This document shows positions 1-11,792 of a stretch of 64,000 nucleotides of DNA, piece by piece. Position 1 is the first letter of the stretch. Each line of letters begins with the position of its first letter. Location of the stretch: the NCBI RefSeq assembly GCF_047496725.1, contig NC_132974.1, positions 1,805,501 through 1,869,500 on the forward strand, given 5' to 3'. The translations under genes and the position numbers were made by a program. This DNA is from Anoplolepis gracilipes (lineage: Eukaryota > Arthropoda > Insecta > Hymenoptera > Formicidae). The notes under the pieces are model-generated. The model made no database searches. It was not told the origin of the DNA and saw nothing but the letters and a program-made list of their open reading frames with translations.

Positions 1-3000
1 TTCGCCAGTTGTACATGCGTGGTTGACTCGCTGGATTTATTTGCGGTTAATATTATACCATGCAGAGTGGAAGTAAGGATCTTGATAGATGTAGCAGGTA
101 TTTTATCCGCTTCTACACCGCATGAGAGTAAGATTATTCGTAGTAAATTCGTAGATGCCGATTTAAGGCAAGTGGTTGGATGTAGTTCTTCTGCGCGGAA
201 ACCTGCAGTGTTCTCCGTTTTATTCGCGTCGAGAGAGGCATCGCTGTCAGTTTCATCACTGTCGTCATCGGGAGGTGTCGGCGGATCTGCTAATTTTAGA
301 TCGTATTTACCTTCCTTACCCATGCGATACGAATTCGTTGCACCGTTGTCCCATTGAACTCTTATCCATCCGTCGCCACCGAGTTCGCTAATTACTCTAC
401 CCACGCCAGGCGGTGGACCATCCTGATCACCCCACTTCCAATCGGCTCCTCGTACAACTCGAGTTCCCACTTTCATTAATGCTGCAAGCTCCATTCCGCT
501 GAGTTGTACGGTCGGTGGTTTGTTCTTTTGAAGAGTATCTTCATAAATCGCCATGATTTCAGTCTTAACTTTCGGTGCATCGGCATTGTCTCCACCTTGC
601 TGTCCCTGACCGCCATCACCGCCTTCGCAAAAAGTTGCTGACGATGGCCCGATTTGTCTTAATAAAGTCAAGATGCTCGATAACAGGCCAGAATTAACTA
701 ACAATCCGATTTCATTGGCACATTGATAATTGGTCAGCATACCGAGGATGGTAAGAAGGAACCTTGCTCTTGGTAATTTTCGCAGCCAGGTATAAGTACC
801 TTGATTCAAACTACTCTTTCCACTGACTTTCTGTTTGCTCGGCAGTTCTGCTTGTATGATGTAAGTTCGTAAAGCTTGTATCGCCCATGAAATTACTTCA
901 GCTTCAGCCAGAATAACCTTTGATTTTTGATAGGGAGTAGTCAGCTGTATATCATTCAAACAATGCGCAATCCCGTCGCTAAGAGACTTGTTTTCATAGG
1001 TCAAGCCAAGCCAACCGTTAAGCAAAGAATATTTCACCGATGGTATCAAATAATCTCTCTTCAATAATTCGCGCATCATCGAAATACCTTGTTCTCGCAC
1101 TCGAGCACGTTGCATTTGACAGTACATCGCACGGCGTAAAGTCTCGACATCTCCACCGATGCCATCGTTGATGACGAACTCGATGATACTCGTCATTAAA
1201 CCATTATAATCAGTAGCCCATCGTATTGGTCCATGTCGAATCTTTTCCATCATTTGCATAATTTTGTTCTTTATGTCCGATATATCTTCTAATTTTGTAG
1301 AAGAAGCCACAGTAGTAAGACCTTCCTTGGAGGAAGACATCGTATCCCCATCCGTCGGTTTATTTTTCGTTTTAGCATTTTGTATAGATGCGTTTAATAT
1401 ATCTTCCGGTTTACCACCAGACGAATCTTTGTTTTTACGAATATCCGCTATAACTGTACGAACGGCTCTCTTGAATCTAGGGACGGTATGCAGTAGTTTT
1501 AAATCTTCCAGTCCTTTAACTTCGTAACTTGTTGCAGACCGAACCTCGTATAATAGAAATCTACATTTCTCTTGTGCGGGTGCGCATACCTCCTTGTAAC
1601 TTCTGTTCTGTTGTTGTCTAATTCGTATCAAGTTCCACTTGGTCTGATAAATCGCTCGAGCCATGTCAGCTAATTGACTGCTTAATTTTGCGCTGTTAGC
1701 GGTTTTCAATTCTTGTTCTGCTAATAAAAGTGCTTGTTGCCCTAAGCCAAGGTGTTTGACAATAACAGCCATTAGAACGCGACTAATTTCCTCGACGGGA
1801 TGGTCGCCGCAAAAATCGGCGTGAGAAAATAGATTATTAGCTTTGGAGTATCTGTCGATTATCGTTAAGAACGCTCTAACGTGGCTGTCATCGGTTTTAT
1901 GCGCCTCCGCTAGTGCATGTATAAACGCGATTGTCCGATCGTCGTTCTCCTTTTGTTGTTCGTTCTTTGCGTGTACTGGAAGTGGTGGTTCCGTAGGCGA
2001 ATTAGCAGCAGTCGATGTATTGCTTCTCGCCTCATCCTTTTCCTCTTCATATGGATTTGGCGGTTGCAAAACTTGTAAGCCGCCGCGCAAGAAGTTCGCA
2101 GTAAGCCACACGCCAGCTTCTTCCTCCGCTGATTGAAGATTCAAACTTTGTCGCATTCGATAGGCGTGTAGGCCCAATAAAAATCCAAGAGCTCTTTCCG
2201 TGTCTAGGAGGGACGAACAAACGTCAGTCACTTCGATCGTGACTCGTGCATTCTCGTCAGGTTCCGAATGACAATAATGACCGACAAAGCAGGAATCCAT
2301 CATACCTCGCGGTGGCGATAGTTGGCTGTATGGTACATTACATTGTGTGACCGCCGAAGTCTCGTCCCGTCCGGTGACGTATCTCTGAAGTACCTCATAA
2401 GGAGACCAGGAACCTTCGTTTCTGATATCTTGAACGTCGTAAACATTATTATTCACTACTACCCAGAGACCACCGTCGCGATTGTGATTCTCTAAGTCCG
2501 CCCAGCGTATCAACGTAGGTTCTTCTTGAATGGATATCTTATTTCCATGTTGCGGCGCAATGATTCCCGGCCAGGATAGATCATCCGCTTCGTTTTTCTC
2601 CATCGTTGGCGCCAACTTGACGAAGTGGTCTAGCGCGTTTAAAATCGGCGCGATTACCTCCATCCAGTTCATGTCGATCAATAGCACGGGGCAATCCACT
2701 TGCAACAATATCAGACATGTTACTAACTCGGAAAGTAACACATTAATTATGTCACCTTTCAAGACACTAGCGATGGAGATAAAATCTTTGACTGAACGGC
2801 CGCTTACCTCGGTCGCTAATGGCAGTATCTCAGTTGCATGATCGCAGATTTGCGCGATGTATTTCTTCAATAGCGACTCCGCGCCCATCATTTCCTGATC
2901 ATGCAGATCTTCCGTGCGAGACTTGCGTGTAATACACTCGTATACTTGCGCGATCAGTAACCGTTGAAAACGCAGCAGAAGATTCAAGCTGGGCGAATTA

Positions 3001-6000
3001 TCGAATCTTCTTAGATGTTCATTTCGGTCCATTTGCTGTGATGAACCTTGTTGCAATCTGGATTGCGTTATGCACGTACCATTTCTAATCAACTGTTGGA
3101 TAAGTTGGAGCAACGAAATGGTCGTAATATTCTTTCCGGAATTAAAACCGTCTTTTATTCCCTGTCTCGTATCGGTCTTCACTTTGATAACGTTCGATGA
3201 AGTGCCTATATCGAGAAAGTCCTTTTCATCCGGCATATCCGCTATTTCCGCTTTGATTGCAGCCTTCAACGCTAATTCCAATCCACCATCCACCATTAAG
3301 CTGGATACCAACAAGTCAGCCATAAATCGCTGTCCATTGTTTATGTATATATTTGCTGAACTTGATTGTTCTACGTTGTTTAATGTATTTGGTAGAAAGC
3401 TGGACAATGTCTTCGCGCGCTCGTTAGCCGTTGGTAACAATATGCTCCAACCTGTTTGTAGAACTGCTTGTGCTGCTTCCTGTATCGTCGCTAATATTCC
3501 TGTCGCGCTCGCTAGATTAACACAACGTTGCTTCAGAGAATTTAACAGGGGACTACTTGCAGCGAGTCCGATAGATTTAGTGTCGATATTATGCGTCAAC
3601 ATTGTGTGTAACTGTAATCGGAGCAAATTCAGCGTAGCTACAGCCAAACACTCACGATCTTGTGTAGGCGGTCGTATTCCAGGTAAACCCTCACAAGATT
3701 TAGCCAAAAGCGTGTCGAGCAGTTGGAAGGTCTCTTCGCATATATCAACAACAAAGGCCACTCTGCTAGCTCCACCCGACCATGCCGACATACACCAGGC
3801 GAAGCTCTGAGTCGGACCTGATGCCAAACCAATGACAGTCTTTGAGGATAATGTCGGACATAAAGTAGGCTCAGAAATAACGGAGCCCAACGAGGGATCG
3901 ATTTGACCGTAGTCGTTTCTACCCCATCCGTAAACGAATTGATCTTCAGTCAGCACTAATATATGCGTTGCGCCTACAGATAAGTCTTTGATTTTCTTGT
4001 CTCTCAACGATTCAATGATTTTGGGATATCTCACGTGCTCCTCATTGCCGTGGCCTAAACGATATGTATCACCTTTTCCCCATGTGTATACTTCTCCGTG
4101 GGCTGTTAACGCTGCTGAAAATTGACTACCACAAAATACCTTCACCACGTTGATATCCAGCAGCTTATCGACGATCTTTGGTGTTTTGGATCCATCCGTA
4201 CCTCCTCTACCGAGCTTTCCATAATCACCATCACCCCAAGAGAAGACTATGCCGGACGCAGTGACGCACAAGGTTTGAGAATCACCGCTACCGCAGGCCA
4301 CATGCACAACCGTGTGACCTTTCAAAGTTGTCACTAGAGTCGGGATCATAACGTCGTCAAAATTGCCGTGACCCAATCTACCGTAATTTCCTCTTCCCCA
4401 GGTATATAATTCACCACTAATGGTTAATGCCGCTGAATACGTGCTACCACATGCTATGAACACGATATTTTTCTCTAAGAGTGTCTCGATCAATTTTGGT
4501 TCGTCATACGAAACGGTATCGCCATGTCCGAGTCTACCTCCGTCTCCGTTGCCCCAAGAATACACGCATCCATCTTGTGTTAACGCTAAATGGTGCTTGC
4601 CGTCTGAATGAGATGCGATCATCGTGACCGGCTTATCGGAGAAACCATGTACTCTCTGCGGATATTGAGTCTCAGATCCATGATACATATTGTAAACGTT
4701 TCCATTTAATGACAGTATCATCAGCGCTCGCTCGGTGCAACATAACTGTTTTATGCCTAACTCTGCGATTGCGTCGCAATAAAAAGGAGTAGAGCCATTT
4801 CCAAACTTTACACCACCCCAAGCCAATACCTCTTGAAACGTTTGCCTGCAGTTTCCACTCCTCGGGAATCCATATTCAGTATTAACCGGCGGTAAAAGAG
4901 GGGCGGCTAGTCTGCTTAAATTACACATAATAATAACTGCAGCTTTTCTCAAATCGACAGATACGGCATCGTCATCCGGCAGTCGTAGATATTTAAGTAA
5001 CACTTCACATGGTCCCGGTGTAATGTTTCCATCGAGATGTCTACGAGATTTTGTCGCTGGTATCATATTCAATCTTCGTAACAAAGGGACGAGCGGTGCT
5101 GTGCTTCCAGGTGGCGTGACTCGATTGTCTTGATTCTTGTGTTTACCACTGAGATGAAGCAATAAAACTACCGAGTCCAATAAACTAGAAAGAGTAGCCC
5201 TTTGTGCGACCAGTTCCAATAACAAGCAAAGAGCCGTATGTTGATCCGACAGTGGCACTGGTCGCCATGATCGTCCAGTAGTTACTTCTCTAAAAATGAA
5301 AAATATAAAAAAAATGTTACATTATATATAATAATATAAAGTATGACATATAAGATTAAAATTATGTATGTATATATGTAGAAAAATGTAATATATTTTA
5401 TTATTCATTTAAATTCATTTAATACTACGAACGCTCGTTATTAATTGATTCTTACGGATATAGTTATGGACTTTGTGTACTATAGCTTTAAGCCATCGTC
5501 TACAATAGAGCCATAAGCCATAAGAATTTAATCAATCAATTGATTATTCTTCTTATAGTCAATATTGTGATTGATCAATTTGTTAAATATTACATCTTAA
5601 AATTGTAAACGATGGCTAATGGCTAAACCTCTTAAACCGACCTGTCTTTTTCGTTCCTTCCACTTATTACACTTCATTCTGACTAAAATTATGTACTGTA
5701 TTATTACACTATTATATAATTACTACTTATTAATTATATAATTTTATAGTATATTATTATAGAAATTACTATTCATATTAATATTTTATATTAATACTAT
5801 TTATATTAATAATTCATATATTTCTTTTATATAATTAATAAATAAAATATAATTATATATTAAAATTATGTACTATATAATTTTAATATAATTTTAATAT
5901 AATTGTAATTGTAATTATAATATATAATTAAAATTACAATAGTAATTATACTATTATTAAAATTATTGTATATTACGTAATTGAAACTATAAATTAATGA

Positions 6001-7542
6001 AGCATACATACCCTGTGACAACTTGTCTTAAAAATTTAGCTGATCTTTCTACGACTTCCAACCAAACTTGAGAAACGTTACTTTCATCGAAAAGAGTTGC
6101 CTCGGGTAATGATTGCAATGCCTCCAATGATTCGGTCAATAATTCGCTACAAAATTCGACGTCTTCTCCGGATCTCCAAGCCCGTCTTAAGTATGCGAAC
6201 GAGAAATTTAAAGCCGCACGTGAACCAACACGTGCTAATCCCAAAGTTGCTTTTTCATTAGGTCTTGGTCTGCAAGTTTATAAAATTTTGAGCATTTGTA
6301 AAAACAATTATGTTTGATTTTAAACAAAACACAAAAAATAACGTACTCTGAAGAGGATCAAGATACAAGTGTATATCGATACTCTGCGTGCATGAGAAAA
6401 CAAATCACTTAGGAAATTTGACCTGTGCTGTATGTAATAGGGATTTGCACAATATAATTGTATTACTTAAATAATTATATTATATATATGTAGTATAAAT
6501 AATATACTATACGTTTTTTGTAATTTTCCAATAGACTTTGGTATATTCAAGGTATCCTTGATCTCTTGTGGCTTATGTCGGGCTAAAGCAGTAAAATATC
6601 TTCTAGCGACTATTAGCCGTTGTCTCAAACGCGTTGCTGATAATGTACTATTCGCGACTTCGCAACATAGCTTGCGTTGCTCCTTTATCGATAAATTGAT
6701 ACATTCCTTTAAATCTGTTAATGCTGAAGATTTGAAAAACATTAATATCAATCCAAATTTAACAAACAAATATGAACATAATATCCATTAAGTCAAATCT
6801 TAGATAATAATTTTAAACCAGTTTAAAATAAAATATGACTACAAGATTTTTCTCAATATATATGATATAAAAATATATTTACATGGTTGCGGCGCCCAAA
6901 GCCATGAATCCATTATCCGCCGGGCAGATGTAGTCCTTTCAACCATTGCTGCTGTTCTTGCAGTTTCTTCATCATCCAGTTTCTGGCATGGAGTACAATT
7001 ACATCCATGTTGTGGACCACAAATTCCATCGCAGCAGAGACAAGATAATACTCTCATACCACAATAATAATGCCCATTCTCACCTGAAAAAATACATTAA
7101 AAAAATCAATCAAACACATCATTCAAACAAAAATTTATTGATATATAATTAAAATGATTATAGATTCTCTTTTAATTTCTATTTCTTTTGTGAATAATAA
7201 ACCATACATTGACATTCCATTTGTAAATAAATATTTATATATATAACATTAAATACTTATACAGATTAAATAAGTGACATAGCATAAAGAGATGATATGG
7301 ACTTATAAAGATTTTGACATTTCGTTATAATTAATTTTTACATTCATACCCTTCTTTGCTACAATTCCTGCAGCATTGATTAAACCATCACTGAAAGAAC
7401 CAACAATTTCACCATCTCGCACCATTTCATTCCATAATTCAGCCAATCCATCGCGATAAAGAAACCGTTGCAGGTCAGTTTTCAACCACTTGGCATCCAA
7501 TCTTACTTCAGGCCTGACTGTTATATTTAATTGGGTACTCAT
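1..7542 (-). CDS. HERC2: HERC2 giant E3 ubiquitin ligase, N-terminal ~2,050 residues (partial)
   Basis: Coding exons on the minus strand: 7542-7350, 7083-6883, 6723-6513, 6269-6012 and 5289 to beyond base 1; all joins keep frame. HERC2 is a very large HECT-type ubiquitin ligase of the DNA damage response and centrosome. The N-terminus reads MSTQLNITVRPEVRLDAKWL and matches the HERC2 N-terminus; residues ~190-290 hold the conserved GLARVGSRAALNFSFAYLRR stretch. RCC1 repeats (first RLD) span about residues 428-768 (4870-3850), with repeated YTWGRGNYGRLGHG-like units. A cytochrome b5-like domain lies near 1211-1288 (2520-2290, RWADLENHNRDGG). A MIB/HERC2 domain lies near 1891-1961 (480-270, VVRGADWKWGDQDGPPPGVG). 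These positions track human HERC2 closely. The later RLDs, DOC, ZZ and HECT domains must lie left of the window. The last exon is open for at least 5.29 kb. The start ATG has A at -3. Confidence 0.97.
5290..6011 (-). other. HERC2 intron 4, extremely AT-rich
   Basis: A 722-base intron between the exons ending at 6012 and starting at 5289. It has a GTATGT donor and a TTTTTAG acceptor on the minus strand. It is mostly A/T, and 5690-5990 is almost only A and T. I see no other feature in it. Confidence 0.85.
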
Positions 7543-8932
7543 TTTTGTCTATAATATTATTTATGTAAACCTTTCTCTCTCTCTGATGTACAGTCCAATT
7601 TTTTTAGAAATAAAAATATGAACAGATTGCATAAAATGCAATTGAAACTAATAGTTTCACTTCCTTGGAAATGATTGTTCTCCATTCTTGCCTTGCATGA
7701 TGGCTATTAATCTATCTCTTGACAGATCAATAAATAGTAAACGTCTCTCTCGATTGATAAATAAATTATATCTAGAATTAAACTTTCAGGCGATGTCGAT
7801 AGCAAGAAAAGAGAGAGGAGAAAGAGAGAGAGAGAGTAGACGTATTTTGCTTGATGAGGGATTTCGAGACTGCTAAATATATTTTCGAGTGTAAAACTTG
7901 TTTTTGAAGAAGAAGAGGTTAACAATCAGCACAGTTTGCAATGTTTCTTTCAGACTTCTTGCCTTTTCCATCTGTCCGGTTCTTTAATGTCCCATTACCA
8001 TCTATAAACATCCATCGTTGTAAATCAATCGGTTATAGTTAACAAAAAAAAAAAAAGCTAACCGAGTGTAGTGACATTCCGGGTACTATATTTTTTGACA
8101 CATACGCACATATACACCCACATACATACACGCACACGTCCATATCATAATTTGGTATGACGGATTGTTCGATCACCTACCTAGTACCTCTACAGTCTAT
8201 CCTATCGCTAATTTTGAGGCGATAACGCGATAATCGAACAATGTTGTACGTACAACATCGTTTATAAGTCATTTCTCACATGGATGTATATACATAACAT
8301 CTCGACGCGATGGGTCGACCTGTCGGAAACCATGTGTCTGTAAGCTTTGCCACGCTTTGTGGTCTGTTTTTGCACTTTTATTAACTCATCGCGATTTTTA
8401 ATCTACTTGTCAAATAATACCATTCGATTTTATATATGCATTTTCATGCATATTCAAAATTGTGAATGCACATGCACAAAGTGCACGTATTGATTGCAAA
8501 TGACATTACACACACACACACACACTCTTGTCAGCGTATATATTGGCAGTTGGCACGTGTGTGAGTTGCATGACAGAGAAAGAAAGAAAGAGAGAAAGAC
8601 ATATCTTTTCTTTTAATTTTTAATTTATTATTAGTTTATATATCTTTTATATTATTAACTAATATATTTCTTTATATATGTCAGTTTTGTTAAAAAATTC
8701 TTATTTATAAAAAACGCGGTACCTTTCATATAAGATGACGTTATTGAACGATCTCTCATGTGTACGGTATAACGTGGCTATGCAAATTCGGCTTAAAGAT
8801 GTTTTAGGTTATGTTCTACAGTGTTCTACATCAAATGTTGCAAAATATTACAGTATATATTACAAATAAGTAAAATACAAATTCTACAATAAACATCGGG
8901 CATCTCTGCGTTACAAACATTCGAAGAAAAAT
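7543..8932. promoter_or_regulatory. Shared upstream region of HERC2 and XPNPEP3 (divergent)
   Basis: A 1.4-kb stretch between two start codons that point away from each other. No protein-coding signal was seen; short open frames at 7688-7925 are low-complexity GA/CT. It contains a poly-A run (8044-8056), CA tracts near 8099-8136 and 8508-8526, a GA stretch near 8577-8599 and an 18-bp palindrome at 8241. Promoters for both genes are expected here, but no TATA or initiator element could be assigned. Confidence 0.6.
8241..8258. repeat. Perfect 18-bp palindrome
   Basis: ATGTTGTACGTACAACAT reads the same on both strands with no loop. It lies in the divergent HERC2/XPNPEP3 upstream region, so it could be a dimeric transcription factor site. 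No factor is assigned. Confidence 0.6.
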
Positions 8933-10800
8933 ATGTTTAATAGCATAAAACATACACTAAGATATAATCCAAGTAAATTTGGTGAGAAGTGCATTTATTT
9001 CGATATATTTATAATACTTTAGTGCGAAAAAAATTTCTCATTAACGTTTAAGTTCATTAAGTTATATAGAATTACTTATATACACAAATAGAATCTACTT
9101 TGTACACTTTCAGCAAAAAAAATCAGTGTTCAGCATAGTTAATATTTAATTTTAGGTTATCAGTTATTAGTACATTTCTCAGCAGAAACGACAGTTAAAA
9201 GCGATTCAACGCAACGAGAATGTACACGAAATGCTTATCCACACACCACGTGTGGACAACCTACGTCACTAACACATCCTCATTTAATAAAATATGGAGA
9301 AGTGCTACCAGGTATATCGCTTCAGGAACTTGAGAGAAGACGTTTCAAGTTAGTAGAAAGCGTTAAACTAACAATGCAGACTAAGGATGTACATAGGCAA
9401 CAAATTGTCATCATACCTGCATCGCCCAAGATCTACATGTCCGACAAAATACCATATATCTTTAGACAAAATACAGACTTTCTGTATTTCTCTGGGTGCC
9501 AAGAACCAGACAGTATTTTAGTGCTCACATGCAAAGAAGATAATTCCTCATTCACCATATTTGTGAGACCAAAAGACGAACATTCAGAATTATGGGATGG
9601 TCCGAGAACTAGTGTCGAAACAGCGGCTGAAATATTTGGAACGGATCATGCTTTACCACTTACAAAATTTGAACAGTTTGTGGCTTCACTCATCCACGAG
9701 GATAAGAAAACCATTATTTGGTATGATCATGCTGATGTTATTCAACCGATTTTACATAAGAGGCTATGCCAATTGATTAAATTGACGGACAATCAAATAT
9801 TTGCTTCTCCCAAGACTTTGTTTCATCAAATTCGTTTGATCAAGAGCGCTTGCGAAATCGATTTGATGCGGGAAAGCTGTCGAATAGCTTCTGACGCTAT
9901 TGCAAAAACGATTCAATCTTCGAAACCAGAGATGAGTGAACATCAGTTATTCGCTACTGTAGATTACGAATGTCGTATGCACGGAGCTGAACATTTGGCG
10001 TATCCTCCTGTCATAGCAGCGGGCAGAAATGCAAATATAATACATTATATCAATAATAATCAAATCATTCAAAGTGGTGATTTGGTTTTGATGGATGCAG
10101 GTTCATATAGATATATAAATAGAATTATAATCATATAAAATCTTATTAAATATATAAAATCTGTTTTGAACTTTTATTTATTTATAGGCTGCGAATATCA
10201 TGGTTATTCATCTGATATAACGAGAACATGGCCCATTAGTGGAAAATTTACACCAGAACAAAAAGTCCTTTATGAAATAGTGCTCGACGTACAAAAAAAT
10301 TTAATAAAGACTTTGGAAGGCATGCCATCGTTGGACAACGTATTTCATCATATGTGCTTTCTTCTGGGGAAAAGATTACAGGAAATTAACTTGATACCGA
10401 ACAACATAGGCGAAGAAAAGTTGTTAGCAGCCGCATACACGTATTGTCCGCATCATGTCAGTCATTATCTAGGAATGGATGTGCATGATACAGGAAAAAT
10501 ATCCAGAAGCACAAGGATACAACCTGGAATGATAATAACTATAGAACCTGGTATGATTTAAGGCATATATTTTGAAGAATGATGAACCGTTTGTAAAATA
10601 GCTTCTACATATTCTTTTTTGTATTAGGTGTATATATAAACTCAAAAAATCCTTACGCACCGTCACACTTTCATGGATTAGGTATTCGTATAGAGGATGA
10701 TATCTTAGTAACAGAAAATGGCTCGGAAGTTTTGACAAAAAATTGCCCGAAAGAGGTAGCAGAGATTGAAAGTCTAGCGAGTCAAAATCAAGGATATTAA
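8933..10800 (+). CDS. XPNPEP3: Xaa-Pro aminopeptidase 3 (mitochondrial aminopeptidase P3)
   Basis: Four coding exons: 8933-8981, 9156-10100, 10188-10550 and 10628-10800. Phases agree and give 509 residues; the human protein has 507. It is an M24B metallopeptidase that trims N-terminal residues ahead of proline from mitochondrial proteins, like yeast Icp55. Exon 1 encodes MFNSIKHTLRYNPSKFG, basic and without acidic residues, a plausible mitochondrial presequence. The conserved THPHLIKYGE-V-PG block follows, then an N-terminal AMP_N domain (LWDGPR). The C-terminal pita-bread domain keeps the metal ligands: Asp in LMDAGC, Asp in SSDITRTWP, His in HHVSHYLGMDVHDTG, Glu in TIEPG and Glu in RIEDD. 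The start was chosen because its 49-base exon ends at a GTGAGA donor and joins the TTTTAG acceptor at 9155 in frame. It is head-to-head with HERC2 and tail-to-tail with PAICS. Confidence 0.96.
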
Positions 10801-11792
10801 TGTTGGCGATTCAAACGTCCACTGTATATGTAATAAGGTGCTTTTTATTTACATGTATATAAAAAAATATATATGCATATATTGCATATTAATTGTATAT
10901 GAATAATTGCAACCTGTAGTAATTTTTTTTTTTCTTTTCATATATATTTGGATATATCCAACAAAATCACTTTTCATATTTTTCTAAATTCCATTCTTAA
11001 TCACGAAATATTTATTTACCTATAGGTAGGTTTAATGCTAGAAGAGCTAAAATGTTTCAAAATACAGATTTTCTATATGTAAATGTATATATATATGTGT
11101 ATAGATATTTATATACATAAAAATTACTTCTGGTTTTTCAATTCAAACATAGCATTCTCTATATATTTACATAAACATATTTGTACCATGTTACATATTT
11201 ATAACAGTTTCATATTACATAACATTATTCAAAAATCTTTTCAAATGGAAATAGATGAATATTACATACTTGAAACCAATAAAGAATTATTAGAATCAAT
11301 AACAATAGAGTATATACGAAAAGCGCTAACATGATCATTGGTGTAATAATATTCAATTATAGTTTGTTGTTTATCAGACAATCATATATGGCACAATAAT
11401 ATTAATATTTTTAATAGAACAAAATTGATATCTAAATTTATATAACTACATGACACATAACAGGTTGCCTATAATTATATAAAATATTATGAAGAGAAAA
11501 AATCGAAAATAATTAATTTATAAAATAAATCAAGAGTAGTATACAAAATAAATTGACAGAACTTCAAATATGATATAAAAGAGCATATCAGTTCTTTTCA
11601 CAATTGTATTGCAATGTGTTTACAAGATTTCTTGGAAGAACAAGAAAACAGATTGTGTGATATCTTTAATACTATATCTTCTAACAATATAGTTCTAACA
11701 AAATGACATTCTTGTTAAATTGTAACGTTAAATGTAAACTTGTGCCACTTACTCTGTGTATATTAGGTTTGTTATTTCAAACACTGAATTAA
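10801..11792. other. Convergent 3' region between XPNPEP3 and PAICS
   Basis: About 1 kb of AT-rich DNA after both stop codons. It must hold the 3' UTRs of both genes. AATAAA-type hexamers occur in both directions in this A/T background, so cleavage sites cannot be assigned. The small frame at 11083-11334 is low complexity and is not supported. Confidence 0.6.

Noticed and set aside
3070..3810. 246-codon plus-strand frame and other plus frames in 1-4611
   Set aside because: They are antisense shadows of the long HERC2 exon.
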